A stretch of DNA of 64,000 bases. Origin: Mycosarcoma maydis (lineage: Eukaryota > Basidiomycota > Ustilaginomycetes > Ustilaginales). The notes under the pieces were generated by a model. It saw nothing but the letters and a program-made list of their open reading frames with translations, had not been told where the DNA came from and did no database searches. Shown one piece after another: positions 49,987 through 60,058 of this stretch. The position numbers and the translations under genes were made by a program. The DNA lies in NCBI RefSeq assembly GCF_000328475.2, contig NC_026478.1, positions 124,001 through 188,000 of the forward strand, given 5' to 3'. Positions within the stretch are counted from its first letter, which is position 1; every line of letters begins with the position of its first letter.

Positions 49987-52584
49987 CTATCCAGGCAGAA
50001 TGATGCGTAGCCCGCCATAGTCACACAGTGGATATTGTGACCCGACCAGCGCGCCACGGCCGCTTGGGCACGAGATGAAAGATCGTGAAATCGGAACGCC
50101 CAGCCGATCAGTAATGGCACCAACCACCTGCGGCGTAAAAGGCGCTTCCACGAACACCAGATCCACCGTGACGGTAGGAAAGATTTCATCAACCAGTTGA
50201 AAAGTCTCGTCGAGCTGCTCTGGGATGGCATCGATAGACTTGTAGCAGTGTACCAGCTTACACTTGGACGTCGGCTCGTTCTGCTCGATGTAGTACAATG
50301 CGTTAGCAAGCACCGAAATGTCGTCCGATTTGGTAAAGTAAATGACTGGATGGCTGCGTTCGCTCCGGATCCAGCCGATGAGCTGTTTTTCGAGTTTGGA
50401 CGAAACGAGCCCAAACGACGAAAAACGCTGATGCTCGACGAGCCAGAGTGCGACTCGGGCCAAATCCACCCTCCGAGCTAGCGCAATGAGCATCACCGCC
50501 ATGGCCACAAAGTAGACCAATGTCTGTACAATGATGACAGGCGAGAGCGCGAAATTACCCGCCATGGCCGTAATGCCAATGCCGATCCCTAGCAGCACAG
50601 TTGTCAGGCTGGCGATAGGCGACCGTGGCAACAAAGGTCTAGCATACTTGAGCAAAACGAGCGAAACTCCAAACAGCGTCATAACGCACAGAAAAGAGAC
50701 GCTAAACACCGAAGATAGCGTCGTCAAACTAAAGTTGCAAGTGGCGCTCATCACCACGGTAAGCATAAGAAACAGCGCAATCGATGGGTACGTGGCGGCC
50801 GTCTTGGGCAGCCTGCGTTGCAGCACCCGAGGCACGACCCTGTCGTCGCACAACGTATCGATCAGACCGCAAAATGCAACAATGCCAGTGATGATACCTC
50901 CGCAGAGAACCAAGCAGGCGTCGATCACGACAAAGATCTTGAGCCAAGCACCTCTTCCAGCCACCTGTCCGAGCAATGCGAGCACATTGGCGCCACTGAG
51001 AATGGAATCCATGGGAACAAGCGCAAGCACAAGCAGCATGAGCGGCGCTTCGGTAAGCAAGACGATGATGTGCAAATTTCGCAGCGCCTTGGGAAACTCG
51101 CCCGGCTTGACCTGGTTGATGTAGGATGGACTGCACTCGAACCCCGTCAGTCCCACAAACGCGACGCAGACGCCGTCGAACACGGCGCGTGCCACTCCTT
51201 TGCCAGTGGATGGCGCACGAAGCGCAGCCATACCAATCGCCCAGTTCTCATGCAGAAGCGAATTGCCCGAGCGGATCCAGGCTACGATTCCAGCAATGAT
51301 CAGCATGGACATGGTGACAACGTGCAGCAAAAACATGCCGAGAGCCACGCTGCTCGAGTCACGCATGCCGAGCAAGCATAGCGCAGCGAGGCCGACAAGA
51401 AGAAGGATCGAGATGACGCGACCATCGACATGAGCGTGACCGGTGAGCGTCTCGCCTTGGATGTAGGCACTTGCTGTACCAGCGCTAACCGCGCCAGTCG
51501 CCACAGCATCGAGAAGGGTGATGGCCGCAGCGAGCACAGCTACCAGTTTGGTTGAGATGTTGGTCAAGTACGAGTAATTGCCCGCGTTGCTTGCCGAAAG
51601 AGCCGAGGCGAGCTCACAGATGATAGGACGAAAGGGATACAGCAGAAGACAGGCAATCAGGATCGAAATCGGCGATAGGACCGACGACACCGCCACCACA
51701 GCTGGCAGTGCGTAGAAGACTGAGCCAGTGACGGCATTTCCGGCGATCGCCGAAGCCTTCCACTGGCCTAGTTGAAGACGTGGTGGTGCGGCCGCAGCGG
51801 CGGTACTCGCTGTGGCTGGCTCCAAGGCGGATGGAGGAAGCTCGAGAAGCGATATCGAGCCCCAGCCAGCGAATTCCCACCCTCGATGGATGGTCATGAG
51901 CGGATCTTGGCGGTCCGAGGTAAGTGTGGTTTTAGGCGCGTCTGGATACAGAGATGCAGTGGCTTTGAGCTCCCCTCGGCGGAGCGCATGGCTCCAGCCA
52001 GATTCGGCTACGAAAGCCTCATTCGCTTTGAAAGAATCACTAGTGGCATTCTGCTTGGAGGTTGTTGCATCTGGAGTAGTGGATGCCTCGAGGTCGAGAA
52101 CAGAAGCGATACCGTCCAGTTGGAAATTGCTGGTGGGCGAGACGACTCTTCTTTTTCTCTGTCGACGAATGATAGTAGCAAACTGGGACTCGGCGAAAGA
52201 GGGCGGTCCAAGCAGGTGCAGATCGTCATCGTCGTCCGCCTTTGCGCCGTTGAGCGCAGGGATTTTGCCCTTGACAGTGCGTTGACGAAGCGGCGAGCAA
52301 GTGGAAAGAGCCTCTCTATTGTTGCAACCAAGTGGAGACGAAGAAGTAGCCTCAGAAGAAGAGGGAGCTGTCCAAGTTGGAGGCGATACTGGCTTAGACG
52401 AAGAAGGGGATGGGGTTTCTTGGGAGCGTGCTAGTTGATCTGCTTGGCCTTGACGTACTTGCAGCGTTGACCATGAAGGCGAAGATGCAGCAGTTGAGAG
52501 TTCGGCGCCAGTGTGGCTCTGCTGGCTTGCAGCGCGAGCTGAACGAGAGTTTCCAAGCGGCGCCACCGAAGACGGCGCGGACAT
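49987..52584 (-). CDS. APC-family permease with long N- and C-terminal domains
   Basis: An 865-residue amino acid/polyamine/organocation permease. The first 270 residues are disordered, with Ser/Pro-rich segments, an acidic DDDDD run and a basic RRQRKRR patch, suitable for regulation. Membrane segments start at about 276 with the GQWKASAIAGNAVTGSVFYALP block, which matches the unwound first helix of APC carriers (G-N-x-x-G-S), and about twelve helices continue to residue 710. The last 150 residues form a soluble domain with alternating strands and helices (VIYFTKSDDISVLANALYYIE; VTVDLVFVEAPF), which resembles nucleotide-binding or USP-like tails seen on some bacterial APC and SLC12 carriers. 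ATG at 52584; the frame begins at 52596 with GTG. Substrate unknown. It is divergent from a Zn2Cys6 regulator. Confidence 0.82.
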   Translation of the reverse strand: MSAPSSVAPLGNSRSARAASQQSHTGAELSTAASSPSWSTLQVRQGQADQLARSQETPSPSSSKPVSPPTWTAPSSSEATSSSPLGCNNREALSTCSPLRQRTVKGKIPALNGAKADDDDDLHLLGPPSFAESQFATIIRRQRKRRVVSPTSNFQLDGIASVLDLEASTTPDATTSKQNATSDSFKANEAFVAESGWSHALRRGELKATASLYPDAPKTTLTSDRQDPLMTIHRGWEFAGWGSISLLELPPSALEPATASTAAAAAPPRLQLGQWKASAIAGNAVTGSVFYALPAVVAVSSVLSPISILIACLLLYPFRPIICELASALSASNAGNYSYLTNISTKLVAVLAAAITLLDAVATGAVSAGTASAYIQGETLTGHAHVDGRVISILLLVGLAALCLLGMRDSSSVALGMFLLHVVTMSMLIIAGIVAWIRSGNSLLHENWAIGMAALRAPSTGKGVARAVFDGVCVAFVGLTGFECSPSYINQVKPGEFPKALRNLHIIVLLTEAPLMLLVLALVPMDSILSGANVLALLGQVAGRGAWLKIFVVIDACLVLCGGIITGIVAFCGLIDTLCDDRVVPRVLQRRLPKTAATYPSIALFLMLTVVMSATCNFSLTTLSSVFSVSFLCVMTLFGVSLVLLKYARPLLPRSPIASLTTVLLGIGIGITAMAGNFALSPVIIVQTLVYFVAMAVMLIALARRVDLARVALWLVEHQRFSSFGLVSSKLEKQLIGWIRSERSHPVIYFTKSDDISVLANALYYIEQNEPTSKCKLVHCYKSIDAIPEQLDETFQLVDEIFPTVTVDLVFVEAPFTPQVVGAITDRLGVPISRSFISCPSGRGALVGSQYPLCDYGGLRIILPG

Positions 52585-53249
52585 GCTGGATATCACCGTG
52601 CCTGCTCTTGTCAGATGAACGTAGTAAGGCGTTAAAGCAAGGACAGCAAGTCGATCTCAATCACGAATGCAAATCACGAATCGGTGTCAAAAATCTTGTA
52701 CACAACTCACGACTCACATAAATTATAGAATAAATATATGACTTAATCGGGAACCACAAACCTCGAACCCAACCCAACCCACGCCACGCCACGTGCACGC
52801 TGAAGCTGCTCTTTGGGATATCGGCGATGGGCGTTGCGCCCGATCCGCCATAGTCGCTTGATCCACTCTAACCGTAGCCTCAAGCCGGTAAACGAATCTG
52901 CCCGCAGCCGGTTCAGGTGTAACAGCGTCCAACGTCAAAACTTCTCGACCACCAACCACCCATCCTCACGCAGTTACAAACAGCCTCTCAAGGTGAAAGG
53001 AGACTTTGACTATACACCGCCCGCTGAGATTATCGATTGCCATCACCAACCGTTACTAATCAGAAGTTAACCTCTAACCAAATCTCGTTAACCGTCACAG
53101 AGGGCTGTCACGTGTGCTTGTCGCGCGATTTCCAAGTATGAGGTGATTGGTAATTCACTCGACAAACACCCTGATCAGCTTGCTTTTCTTCTATCACCGG
53201 CTTGTTTCTCTCGATTTACTCGTTGACCTTGCCCTTCGCTACGTCTATC
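52585..53249. promoter_or_regulatory. Divergent promoter region, permease and Zn2Cys6 regulator
   Basis: The 665-bp interval lies between the start codons of two divergent genes and must hold both promoters. It includes motif copies AATCACGAATGCAAATCACGAAT at about 52660-52681. I saw no clear pair of CGG half-sites of the sort Zn2Cys6 proteins bind, but a full scan was not possible. Confidence 0.6.
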
Positions 53250-56200
53250 ATGCCTGCCGAAAGTGACGATACCAAAGCCGACACGCACGACGACGGTCAA
53301 CCGGCAAAGCGCAAACGGCTGCGGATTCCCAAATCGTGCCTCCCATGTCTCAAGGGCAAGCGTGCTTGTGATCGTGGTCGACCTGCCTGCGGCCGATGCG
53401 TCCGGTCGGGTCAATCCAACGACTGCAGCTATGATTCTCGTCTTCCTCAGCCGCCTGCATCGCGTCTATCTAGGCAGACGGGCGCATTCGACTACTCGGA
53501 CGACGACGACGACGATGATGATAAGTCGTTCCAAGATTTGCGTCCGCTGGATGCACTGCAGAAACAGCTCGAAGAGGCCCGCAACGAGTGTCGTCGTCTC
53601 CAGCGACTTCTTGGCATGCAGCAGTCTACCTCGGCATCCTCTTCCCGCTACCAGCAGCCTTCTCAGCATCGCCCTTCCATAGCAACCGATGATCATTACT
53701 CTCACATCAGCCCCAACGACATGAATGCGGCTCGTGGTTTGCAGATGCTTGTCGAGATCGCTGGGCCTCAACATCAGGATGCCCACTCAAACGCTGCCAA
53801 GTCCCGCATTCTTCACTGGTCGACTCCTGCTTCACACGCGTCCTCTTCCTCTCAGGCTTTGCTTCCTCATTCATCTCACTCTACTTCCAATGAAACGACA
53901 CGACCCAGCGGCATCGTACCCAGCAGTTCCACCTCGTCTCCAGCGGATCGCTTTACAAACACCACCTCCTCATCTCCCGTGTACAAAGCCCAGTTCGAGC
54001 GCCGCACATCTCACCTCAGTGCCAACGAGCTCGACTCGCCTAAAAACATCAACGGCACACACATGTACTACGGTGACACCTCTTCCGGAGACAAGGTCCT
54101 CCACAAGGTAGCCGCTGGCACTGCTGGCTCGTCACGTACGCATGCCGGCAAGATTAGCTCCAACATTCATGAGACCTTGGCACGTAGAGATATGCAGTCC
54201 GCCTTCAACAGTGTTCTTGACCCATCTCGCGACACATTCCCGTTTGCCACCATCTGGAGTTCAGGAACAGCATTCATCGACGAGGTTCTGCCATTCTTTC
54301 CCCGGCCGGACGAGTTTGACAATATCTGCGCCTCGTTTGTTTGTCACTTTTCCGCCATGTGCCCCGCCCTCACCATACCCACCGCCATCGATCACGCAAA
54401 AGCCTTCTCGAGAATGTCGCGTAAGCAACAGGCGCAGGTCTCGCTGCCCTGGTTCGCTGTCTTTCTGATGATCTGTGCTCATGGCAAGAATTGCGACCTC
54501 GAGAGCACATCCGTCGGTCTTGACCATAAGGTGCACATGTTGGACGCTTTTATCATTGGCGAAGCATCTCAGCAGCACAGCCGTCATGCCAGCAGAGCCG
54601 CCTCACCGCTTGCACACGCTGAAACCTTGTCAAACAACCAGCCAGACAAAACTGATGCATCTCAGCCAGTGACTGCCAACGTGAGATCGTTTGCTATGGT
54701 CTCGGATCTCTTTCTCTCCGCTGCATACCAATCGCTGCGTCTATGCTCGTTCCTCTCCGCACCTACCCTGCAGACAATCCATTCTCAGCTCCTCATTGGA
54801 GCCTACTTGCTCAACACGGAGCGCGCTGCCTCCTTCTGGCCGCTTCTCGGCTCGGTCGCCCGCCAAGCGCAGTCGATCGGACTCCACGTCGATCCGTACA
54901 AGATCAAGCCTGACTGGGATCCGGTGGAGGTCGACATCCGACGTCGGCTCTGGTGGGCTGTCGTCCACCAGGATGTCATCCTCTCTAGTATCTTTGGTCG
55001 TCCACTAGGCATCACACGCTTCAGCTGCCGCTTTCCTGGCAACAGGAGCAGCGGCGACCCGTCCGCCTCTATCACTTATGCGGTTCTGCAGTGCGAGTTT
55101 AGCCAATTGGCCCGAATCTACCTCGACGAGAACCAGGATCGTAGCTGGAGTCAGGCCAAGGTGATCGACTTTACCGAAAAGGTTCTGGAGTGGTACATGA
55201 AAGTTCCCGACCGTTACCGGCCTGATATAGGGCGCATCGACCTGCTCGGCTCGGACATGGGTACGGATAGAGATGCTCTACACAACTACCGCACTGCAGG
55301 CGTCGATATCAAGACCAAGGGACTCATGGAGGTGCATCAGAGCGGTAACCTTGCGGTCGAGGTTTTTTACATGATTCTCTCGCTACATCGATCGAATCTG
55401 TTTCCCAACGCTGATGTAGATGCCGACGCTCTAAGTAGCAAGGCGGATGGCAGCAGTACGTCGGACAACGCAGCCAAAGTGGGGGCAGGTCAACTCAATC
55501 AAGTGTCGCTCCACATCTGTGCTCAAGCACTTCGGCGTATAACGAGGGCGCAGACGACCATGATCGATCTCTTGGGCCGAGCACGCGCGACTATGTTCTG
55601 GAAGATCGCCTACTACACCTATCAAGCTGCGATCGCTGGAGCGTACATCGTCTTTGTTCATCCGCAGAGTAAGCATGCCGAATCGGCTTTGGAGGATTTG
55701 GCGATCCTGACCGAGTTTTTCGACAGGATGCCAGAAAAGTGGACGGGTCTCAAGATGGCCAAACCGGGACTGAGAGTGTTGCGCAAGTTGGCAGTAGCAG
55801 CGAGAGAGACTCCGGAAGCTGCGAGTATGGCGGTCAGAAGTTCGCAGTTACAGCAGCCAGCAGCAATTGGAATTTCGGATCTTGGCACTTCACCGATGGC
55901 TCACGCTAACGGTTTCGGCAATGTCAGTGGACATGCGCAGGATGGAGAAGTGACAGGTTCGGACAACAACGCTGCTGCTGTATCGGAGCTTGCTGCTGAG
56001 GCGACTATGGCTGCGACGCCATCGTCGAACCTCATACATACGCCTGCGGTTGGCAATGTCGACACATCGCAGATGGCGTTCAACTCGCAATCTGCCTTCC
56101 TACCGCCACTGTTCAACTTGTCGTTCATGTCACCCACCACGGGCACGCAGTCGATGATGAACACTACGCCGATTGGCGGTACAAGCACGATTTCGAATGA

Positions 56201-56735
56201 CTTGGCTGCACCGTTTAGCGAGCCTCCTAGTGCGTTTGCTGGTGCACCGGCGGCTTCGTCTGGATCACCACTGACGCGCTCGCTTGCCAGCGTTCCTCTG
56301 GTGACACTGTTCAACAACACGTACGATCATCAGGACAATTCGGCGGTGGGTGCACCCAAACAATCGTTCTGCTACGATCCGTTCATTCCAGATCCATCTT
56401 GTTCGTTCAGTCACGAGGCGAGCAGTAGCAACAGTGCGCCTCGCCCAAGTGCTTCCGCTTCACCTCGAGCGTCTGAGCGAGCTACTGGCATGTTGAACTC
56501 GACTGCCACTGGTCTCGTACAGAATAGTGCACTGCAGAATGAGACTGGTGTACCAAGCGTTCCAGGTGCACCAATCACCGACAAGGACAGATACAGAGCC
56601 GCCGAAGCAACCTCTGCGTCAGCACCACAGCACGATGCCAACACGAAAGACATGAATCACAAAGATCTCGCCAATTACTGGTCCGAGTACTTCAGCTTGC
56701 AGTTGGACTGGGATCGTTTAACCGGCTTGGCGTAA
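53250..56735 (+). CDS. Zn2Cys6 transcription factor
   Basis: A 1161-residue fungal activator. The zinc cluster is complete: Cys30, 33, 40, 47, 50 and 59 (C-x2-C-x6-C-x6-C-x2-C-x8-C), preceded by a basic KRKRLRIPKS stretch that likely serves as nuclear signal. An acidic DDDDDDD run follows, then a coiled coil at about 108-133 (LQKQLEEARNECRRLQRLL) for dimerisation. The fungal-specific regulatory domain covers about 340-800, with YLLNTERAASFWPLLGSVARQAQSIGLH (read in two parts) and RRRLWWAVVHQDVILSSIFGRPLGI, its most conserved block. The C-terminal 300 residues are Ser-, Ala- and Asn-rich and would be the activation region. ATG at 53250; the upstream frame to 53202 is less likely. Target genes unknown; the divergent permease is a candidate. 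Confidence 0.92.
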   Translation: MPAESDDTKADTHDDGQPAKRKRLRIPKSCLPCLKGKRACDRGRPACGRCVRSGQSNDCSYDSRLPQPPASRLSRQTGAFDYSDDDDDDDDKSFQDLRPLDALQKQLEEARNECRRLQRLLGMQQSTSASSSRYQQPSQHRPSIATDDHYSHISPNDMNAARGLQMLVEIAGPQHQDAHSNAAKSRILHWSTPASHASSSSQALLPHSSHSTSNETTRPSGIVPSSSTSSPADRFTNTTSSSPVYKAQFERRTSHLSANELDSPKNINGTHMYYGDTSSGDKVLHKVAAGTAGSSRTHAGKISSNIHETLARRDMQSAFNSVLDPSRDTFPFATIWSSGTAFIDEVLPFFPRPDEFDNICASFVCHFSAMCPALTIPTAIDHAKAFSRMSRKQQAQVSLPWFAVFLMICAHGKNCDLESTSVGLDHKVHMLDAFIIGEASQQHSRHASRAASPLAHAETLSNNQPDKTDASQPVTANVRSFAMVSDLFLSAAYQSLRLCSFLSAPTLQTIHSQLLIGAYLLNTERAASFWPLLGSVARQAQSIGLHVDPYKIKPDWDPVEVDIRRRLWWAVVHQDVILSSIFGRPLGITRFSCRFPGNRSSGDPSASITYAVLQCEFSQLARIYLDENQDRSWSQAKVIDFTEKVLEWYMKVPDRYRPDIGRIDLLGSDMGTDRDALHNYRTAGVDIKTKGLMEVHQSGNLAVEVFYMILSLHRSNLFPNADVDADALSSKADGSSTSDNAAKVGAGQLNQVSLHICAQALRRITRAQTTMIDLLGRARATMFWKIAYYTYQAAIAGAYIVFVHPQSKHAESALEDLAILTEFFDRMPEKWTGLKMAKPGLRVLRKLAVAARETPEAASMAVRSSQLQQPAAIGISDLGTSPMAHANGFGNVSGHAQDGEVTGSDNNAAAVSELAAEATMAATPSSNLIHTPAVGNVDTSQMAFNSQSAFLPPLFNLSFMSPTTGTQSMMNTTPIGGTSTISNDLAAPFSEPPSAFAGAPAASSGSPLTRSLASVPLVTLFNNTYDHQDNSAVGAPKQSFCYDPFIPDPSCSFSHEASSSNSAPRPSASASPRASERATGMLNSTATGLVQNSALQNETGVPSVPGAPITDKDRYRAAEATSASAPQHDANTKDMNHKDLANYWSEYFSLQLDWDRLTGLA

Positions 56736-56904
56736 CTTGGTCACAGCTACGCGACCGTCAAGACTCGTGCAGAGGATACCGGCTCTGGGTTTTGGCGAAT
56801 CTCACGCACTGCACTCTGGATTCGCATGTGATTTCAACAGCATCATGCATTGCTAGCGCAAGTACCGTTATACAACTTGACAGGGTATCACGGATCTGAT
56901 TGAT

Positions 56905-59109
56905 CTAAGCCTTTGCAGCGGCAGCTCCCAAGTCGCCTACTCCACCCACACCAACGTCGTCCTCTTTTGAAATGGTGATTTCTAGGCCCCAGAGTACGAG
57001 TGTGAGACCTACGGTTAGAAAGCGCCAGTAAATCTGGTTGGCTTGATCGAGTAGCAGCAGGTGGCTGTAGACAGCGATCAGGATTAGGCGCGAGTAGGAG
57101 ACCAGGATCGAGATGATACTCGTGAACGTCTCAGCTTGTGCAGGTGGATGGAATGGTGACGAGCAAGTGGACGTTGTGGCGATCGAGGGTGGACTCGACG
57201 GAGGTCTCGGTCTTTTGTGTCGTCGTGATTCCGAGGGTTGCCGTGAGAGATTAGGTCTTTTACGAGCCGTGGTCGACGTTGAGCTCTCAGCTGTTATCCA
57301 AGGTACGGAATCAGCAGTGGCGTCACCGTCGGCTTTTGAGGCATGTTTTTGGTCACTGGCATGTCCATGTCCTGCTTTCTTCCTGCTCGAATTCTCGCGC
57401 CTTTGTTGTCCACGCTTTCCTCTCGACCCTCCACGCAAGCTTTTCCTCGGCGGTGGACTCTTCAAGGTATCCGCCAAACTCATCGGCTCCTTTAATTCAT
57501 CCGCCAACGACGTTTCCTCTATGTACGCTATCCCACTATCATCCTCGGAATACTTGTCGCCACTGCTACCGCCAGTGCTGCTACTGTCCTCTTCCAGGTC
57601 GCCATCCAACGGGGTCTTTCTTCTCCTGCGTCTCCTCAATCGTCGCCTTTGCAAAATCCAGCGTCCTTCATCTTCGTCCCACACTTCTTCTTCCAATTCC
57701 TCGACTTCGGTGCCTACGAAAGACGACGCTGAGGATTCACTGCTGGTGGTGGTAGTACCATCGGATTCATCACCGTAGCTGTTGGCGCGTGCACGACCCC
57801 AACGAGCTGTGCTGTGCATGCCATCCTCGGTGTGCGGAGGCGCAACACTCCCCTTCAACATGGGCAAGATCCGACTGGCAGCATACAAGACCATTAAGCG
57901 GTAGATCAAGCTGACGATGACTGACTTTGGTAACGCCGCGCCTGCAGCATGGAGAAAGTCTACCGAATGACCTAGCCAATGCGCAATCACTTGGAGCAGG
58001 CCACTTGCCGCACGAAGGATCTTGCTGGTCAAGGGTGCTTGTAATGAGCGTGGTAGCTTGTCGACAAACGCCTGTCCGTGAGTATTCACTTTGAAGCTCC
58101 GGATGAGCGAGATGGGGTCTGGGGTGAAGGAAAGACTTGGGCCGAGTTGATAAATGTTGAAGACGACGTAGGCAAACATGAGTGAGGTTTCGATGACGTT
58201 GCCCTTACGGATGGCAAAGGCGATCGCGGTGAGCCAAAGAGTAGATGTGACCGAAGTGGCGATAGCGGCTGCGGTGCCGGGGCGCTCCTTGGTGGCACCG
58301 TCAAAGGAGACGTAGAGCGCAAAGGCGGCGGTGACATAGATGGTCGCGGATACTAGCAGGAAGAAGATCTGCCAGACTTCACTCGCGCCAAATCCGATGG
58401 ATGCGAGCGATCGCATGATAAAGGTGTTGGACATCCATGCGGCGCCTCTTGCTGAAGGGGTTGCAGTCGAGGACGTGTGCTGGTATCGAGGCGAAGGATT
58501 GGCCAGTGAAGACGCGATGATCCATCGTGATGTGGAAGCCAGTGACTGGATGACGAGAAGAGACGCAACACCTTCGAGCAGGCTGAACAGGGGGCTTGAA
58601 ATGCGGAGCAGCGTGTGCCAGCAGCCCGGTACGCGTCGAGCCAGCCAAAAGAAAAATGCGACTGAAGCAGAGACGATTCGATCGAGTGAATTGAATCCGG
58701 TGAGCGACTGCAAGAGTTGCGAATCAAGCGAATCGAGCGATGCTGTGGCGTGACTGCGCGAGAACAAACTGCTGATGGCTTCGCTCGGCGTCTTGTCCTG
58801 GCTGTCGGGTCGACGTGGTGGGAAGATGGTTGCCGAAGGCGGAGAGTAGACATTGAAGCATACCAAAAGGCAGGCAGGAATGACGATGAACTGGAAGACG
58901 GCGAGCGTCTGACCGATCCAGGCAAGCCTCGTTGCTCGCGTCAATAGACGTACGGTGGATAGGAAGAGATAGTACGAGGCTAGAGATGCAGAGAGTGCCA
59001 GAAACGCATCCTGACCAGCAATGTCGAGAGCGAGCGGAAGGTAGAAGAGGACCTGAATGAAGGTGGCAACCCTGCCAAAGTTGATGGCCAGTGCGCGTAC
59101 GAACGACAT
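56905..59109 (-). CDS. ICE2: Ice2-like ER membrane protein
   Basis: A 734-residue polytopic membrane protein. Hydrophobic segments occur at about 14-34, 37-57, 66-90, 155-172, 180-200, 240-270, 280-300, 305-325 and 395-420. The stretch EVWQIFFLLVSATIYVTAAFALYVSFDG followed by IAFAIRKGNVIETSLMFAYVVFNIY (read in parts, about 242-330) corresponds to the conserved core of fungal Ice2, which controls cortical ER inheritance and lipid partition between droplets and ER. A cytosolic region at about 430-660 is acidic, Ser-rich and basic in blocks, longer than in yeast Ice2 (491 residues), and is followed by two last hydrophobic segments. The frame starts at 59124 with GTG; ATG is at 59109. Confidence 0.65.
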   Translation of the reverse strand: MSFVRALAINFGRVATFIQVLFYLPLALDIAGQDAFLALSASLASYYLFLSTVRLLTRATRLAWIGQTLAVFQFIVIPACLLVCFNVYSPPSATIFPPRRPDSQDKTPSEAISSLFSRSHATASLDSLDSQLLQSLTGFNSLDRIVSASVAFFFWLARRVPGCWHTLLRISSPLFSLLEGVASLLVIQSLASTSRWIIASSLANPSPRYQHTSSTATPSARGAAWMSNTFIMRSLASIGFGASEVWQIFFLLVSATIYVTAAFALYVSFDGATKERPGTAAAIATSVTSTLWLTAIAFAIRKGNVIETSLMFAYVVFNIYQLGPSLSFTPDPISLIRSFKVNTHGQAFVDKLPRSLQAPLTSKILRAASGLLQVIAHWLGHSVDFLHAAGAALPKSVIVSLIYRLMVLYAASRILPMLKGSVAPPHTEDGMHSTARWGRARANSYGDESDGTTTTSSESSASSFVGTEVEELEEEVWDEDEGRWILQRRRLRRRRRRKTPLDGDLEEDSSSTGGSSGDKYSEDDSGIAYIEETSLADELKEPMSLADTLKSPPPRKSLRGGSRGKRGQQRRENSSRKKAGHGHASDQKHASKADGDATADSVPWITAESSTSTTARKRPNLSRQPSESRRHKRPRPPSSPPSIATTSTCSSPFHPPAQAETFTSIISILVSYSRLILIAVYSHLLLLDQANQIYWRFLTVGLTLVLWGLEITISKEDDVGVGGVGDLGAAAAKA

Positions 59110-60058
59110 GTCGTCCAGAAGCACGAGGACAGGGAGATGCCAGACTATACGTGGGCCCCCAGGTAAGATCAGGTCGAAAGGACAGAGACGAGCGTGGCTT
59201 GCAGATCTTAGGACCGAGCGAACGACATGGTGCTATCCAGCGGGTGTTGAGACGCGCTTGTGGACGTGATGGGACGATGGAAGGAGGGAAAGCAAAGTCG
59301 AAAGAGTCAGAGCGAGAATAGAAGCACAGCACAACGTAGCACAGCGCAGCGCATCAGCACACCACCTCCAAGTTAGGATGTCACGTCAGCGCGAGGATAT
59401 TTATATCAGTCACGAGTGATTCGTGATTCACGATTTCAACATTTTGAGCCACCAGGCGTGACGGATGTTCCTTATGCATATGAGCAGTCAGGCCAGTTCA
59501 CTTTTCTCTCTTGTCTCGTATTGGGGTCCTTCTTTTATTTTATTATTTTTTGTGATTGATTCCGTCAGGCTGTCCGTTGTGGGTCCCAAAGGCGGCGTTC
59601 CAGTAGCAGGTCACGTGGAATTAGTCACGAGTAACACCCAAGCACCGAAGGTGACAGACATTCCGTGGTCACGATTCACGATTCGTGATTATTTTACGAT
59701 TTGCGATACACGATTCGTGATTCGTGATTCAGACTCACGACTCGTGACTGGGGGCGTGGGTTTCGATTGAATCTGGATGATACAGATCTAACAATGAAGC
59801 GGCTTGCCCTTTCCGCTTGGCTCGTAAGTCGTGAGTTAGCTCGTGATCGTGAATCTACGAATCATGAAATTTGTTACTTGACGCTTTGGATTTTTGTTGT
59901 TTCGGGGTCTCTCATCACAAATATGCTTGCTGCACGAGGGTTGCATTCCCTACCGACGGTTATTTGCAAAGCAACCAAGTAGTCCGACCAAAACTACAAC
60001 CTTCCACCTTGACTCGACTCACCTACGATTGCTGGTAGGATTCTCCTCCGCATTCACA
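59110..60058. promoter_or_regulatory. Divergent promoter region, Ice2-like gene and DYS1
   Basis: A 949-bp gap between divergent start codons. It holds the densest group of the 7-bp motif outside the 22.6-kb array (59418-59440 and 59668-59752), a T/A-rich patch near 59531-59553, and an AT-rich TATTTATA sequence at about 59398-59405. No gene inside is supported. Confidence 0.6.
59668..59752. repeat. Cluster of ATTCGTG/CACGAAT motif copies
   Basis: At least five direct and inverted copies of the 7-bp motif within 85 bp, with related ACTCACGACTCGTGACT palindrome at the end. Confidence 0.85.
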
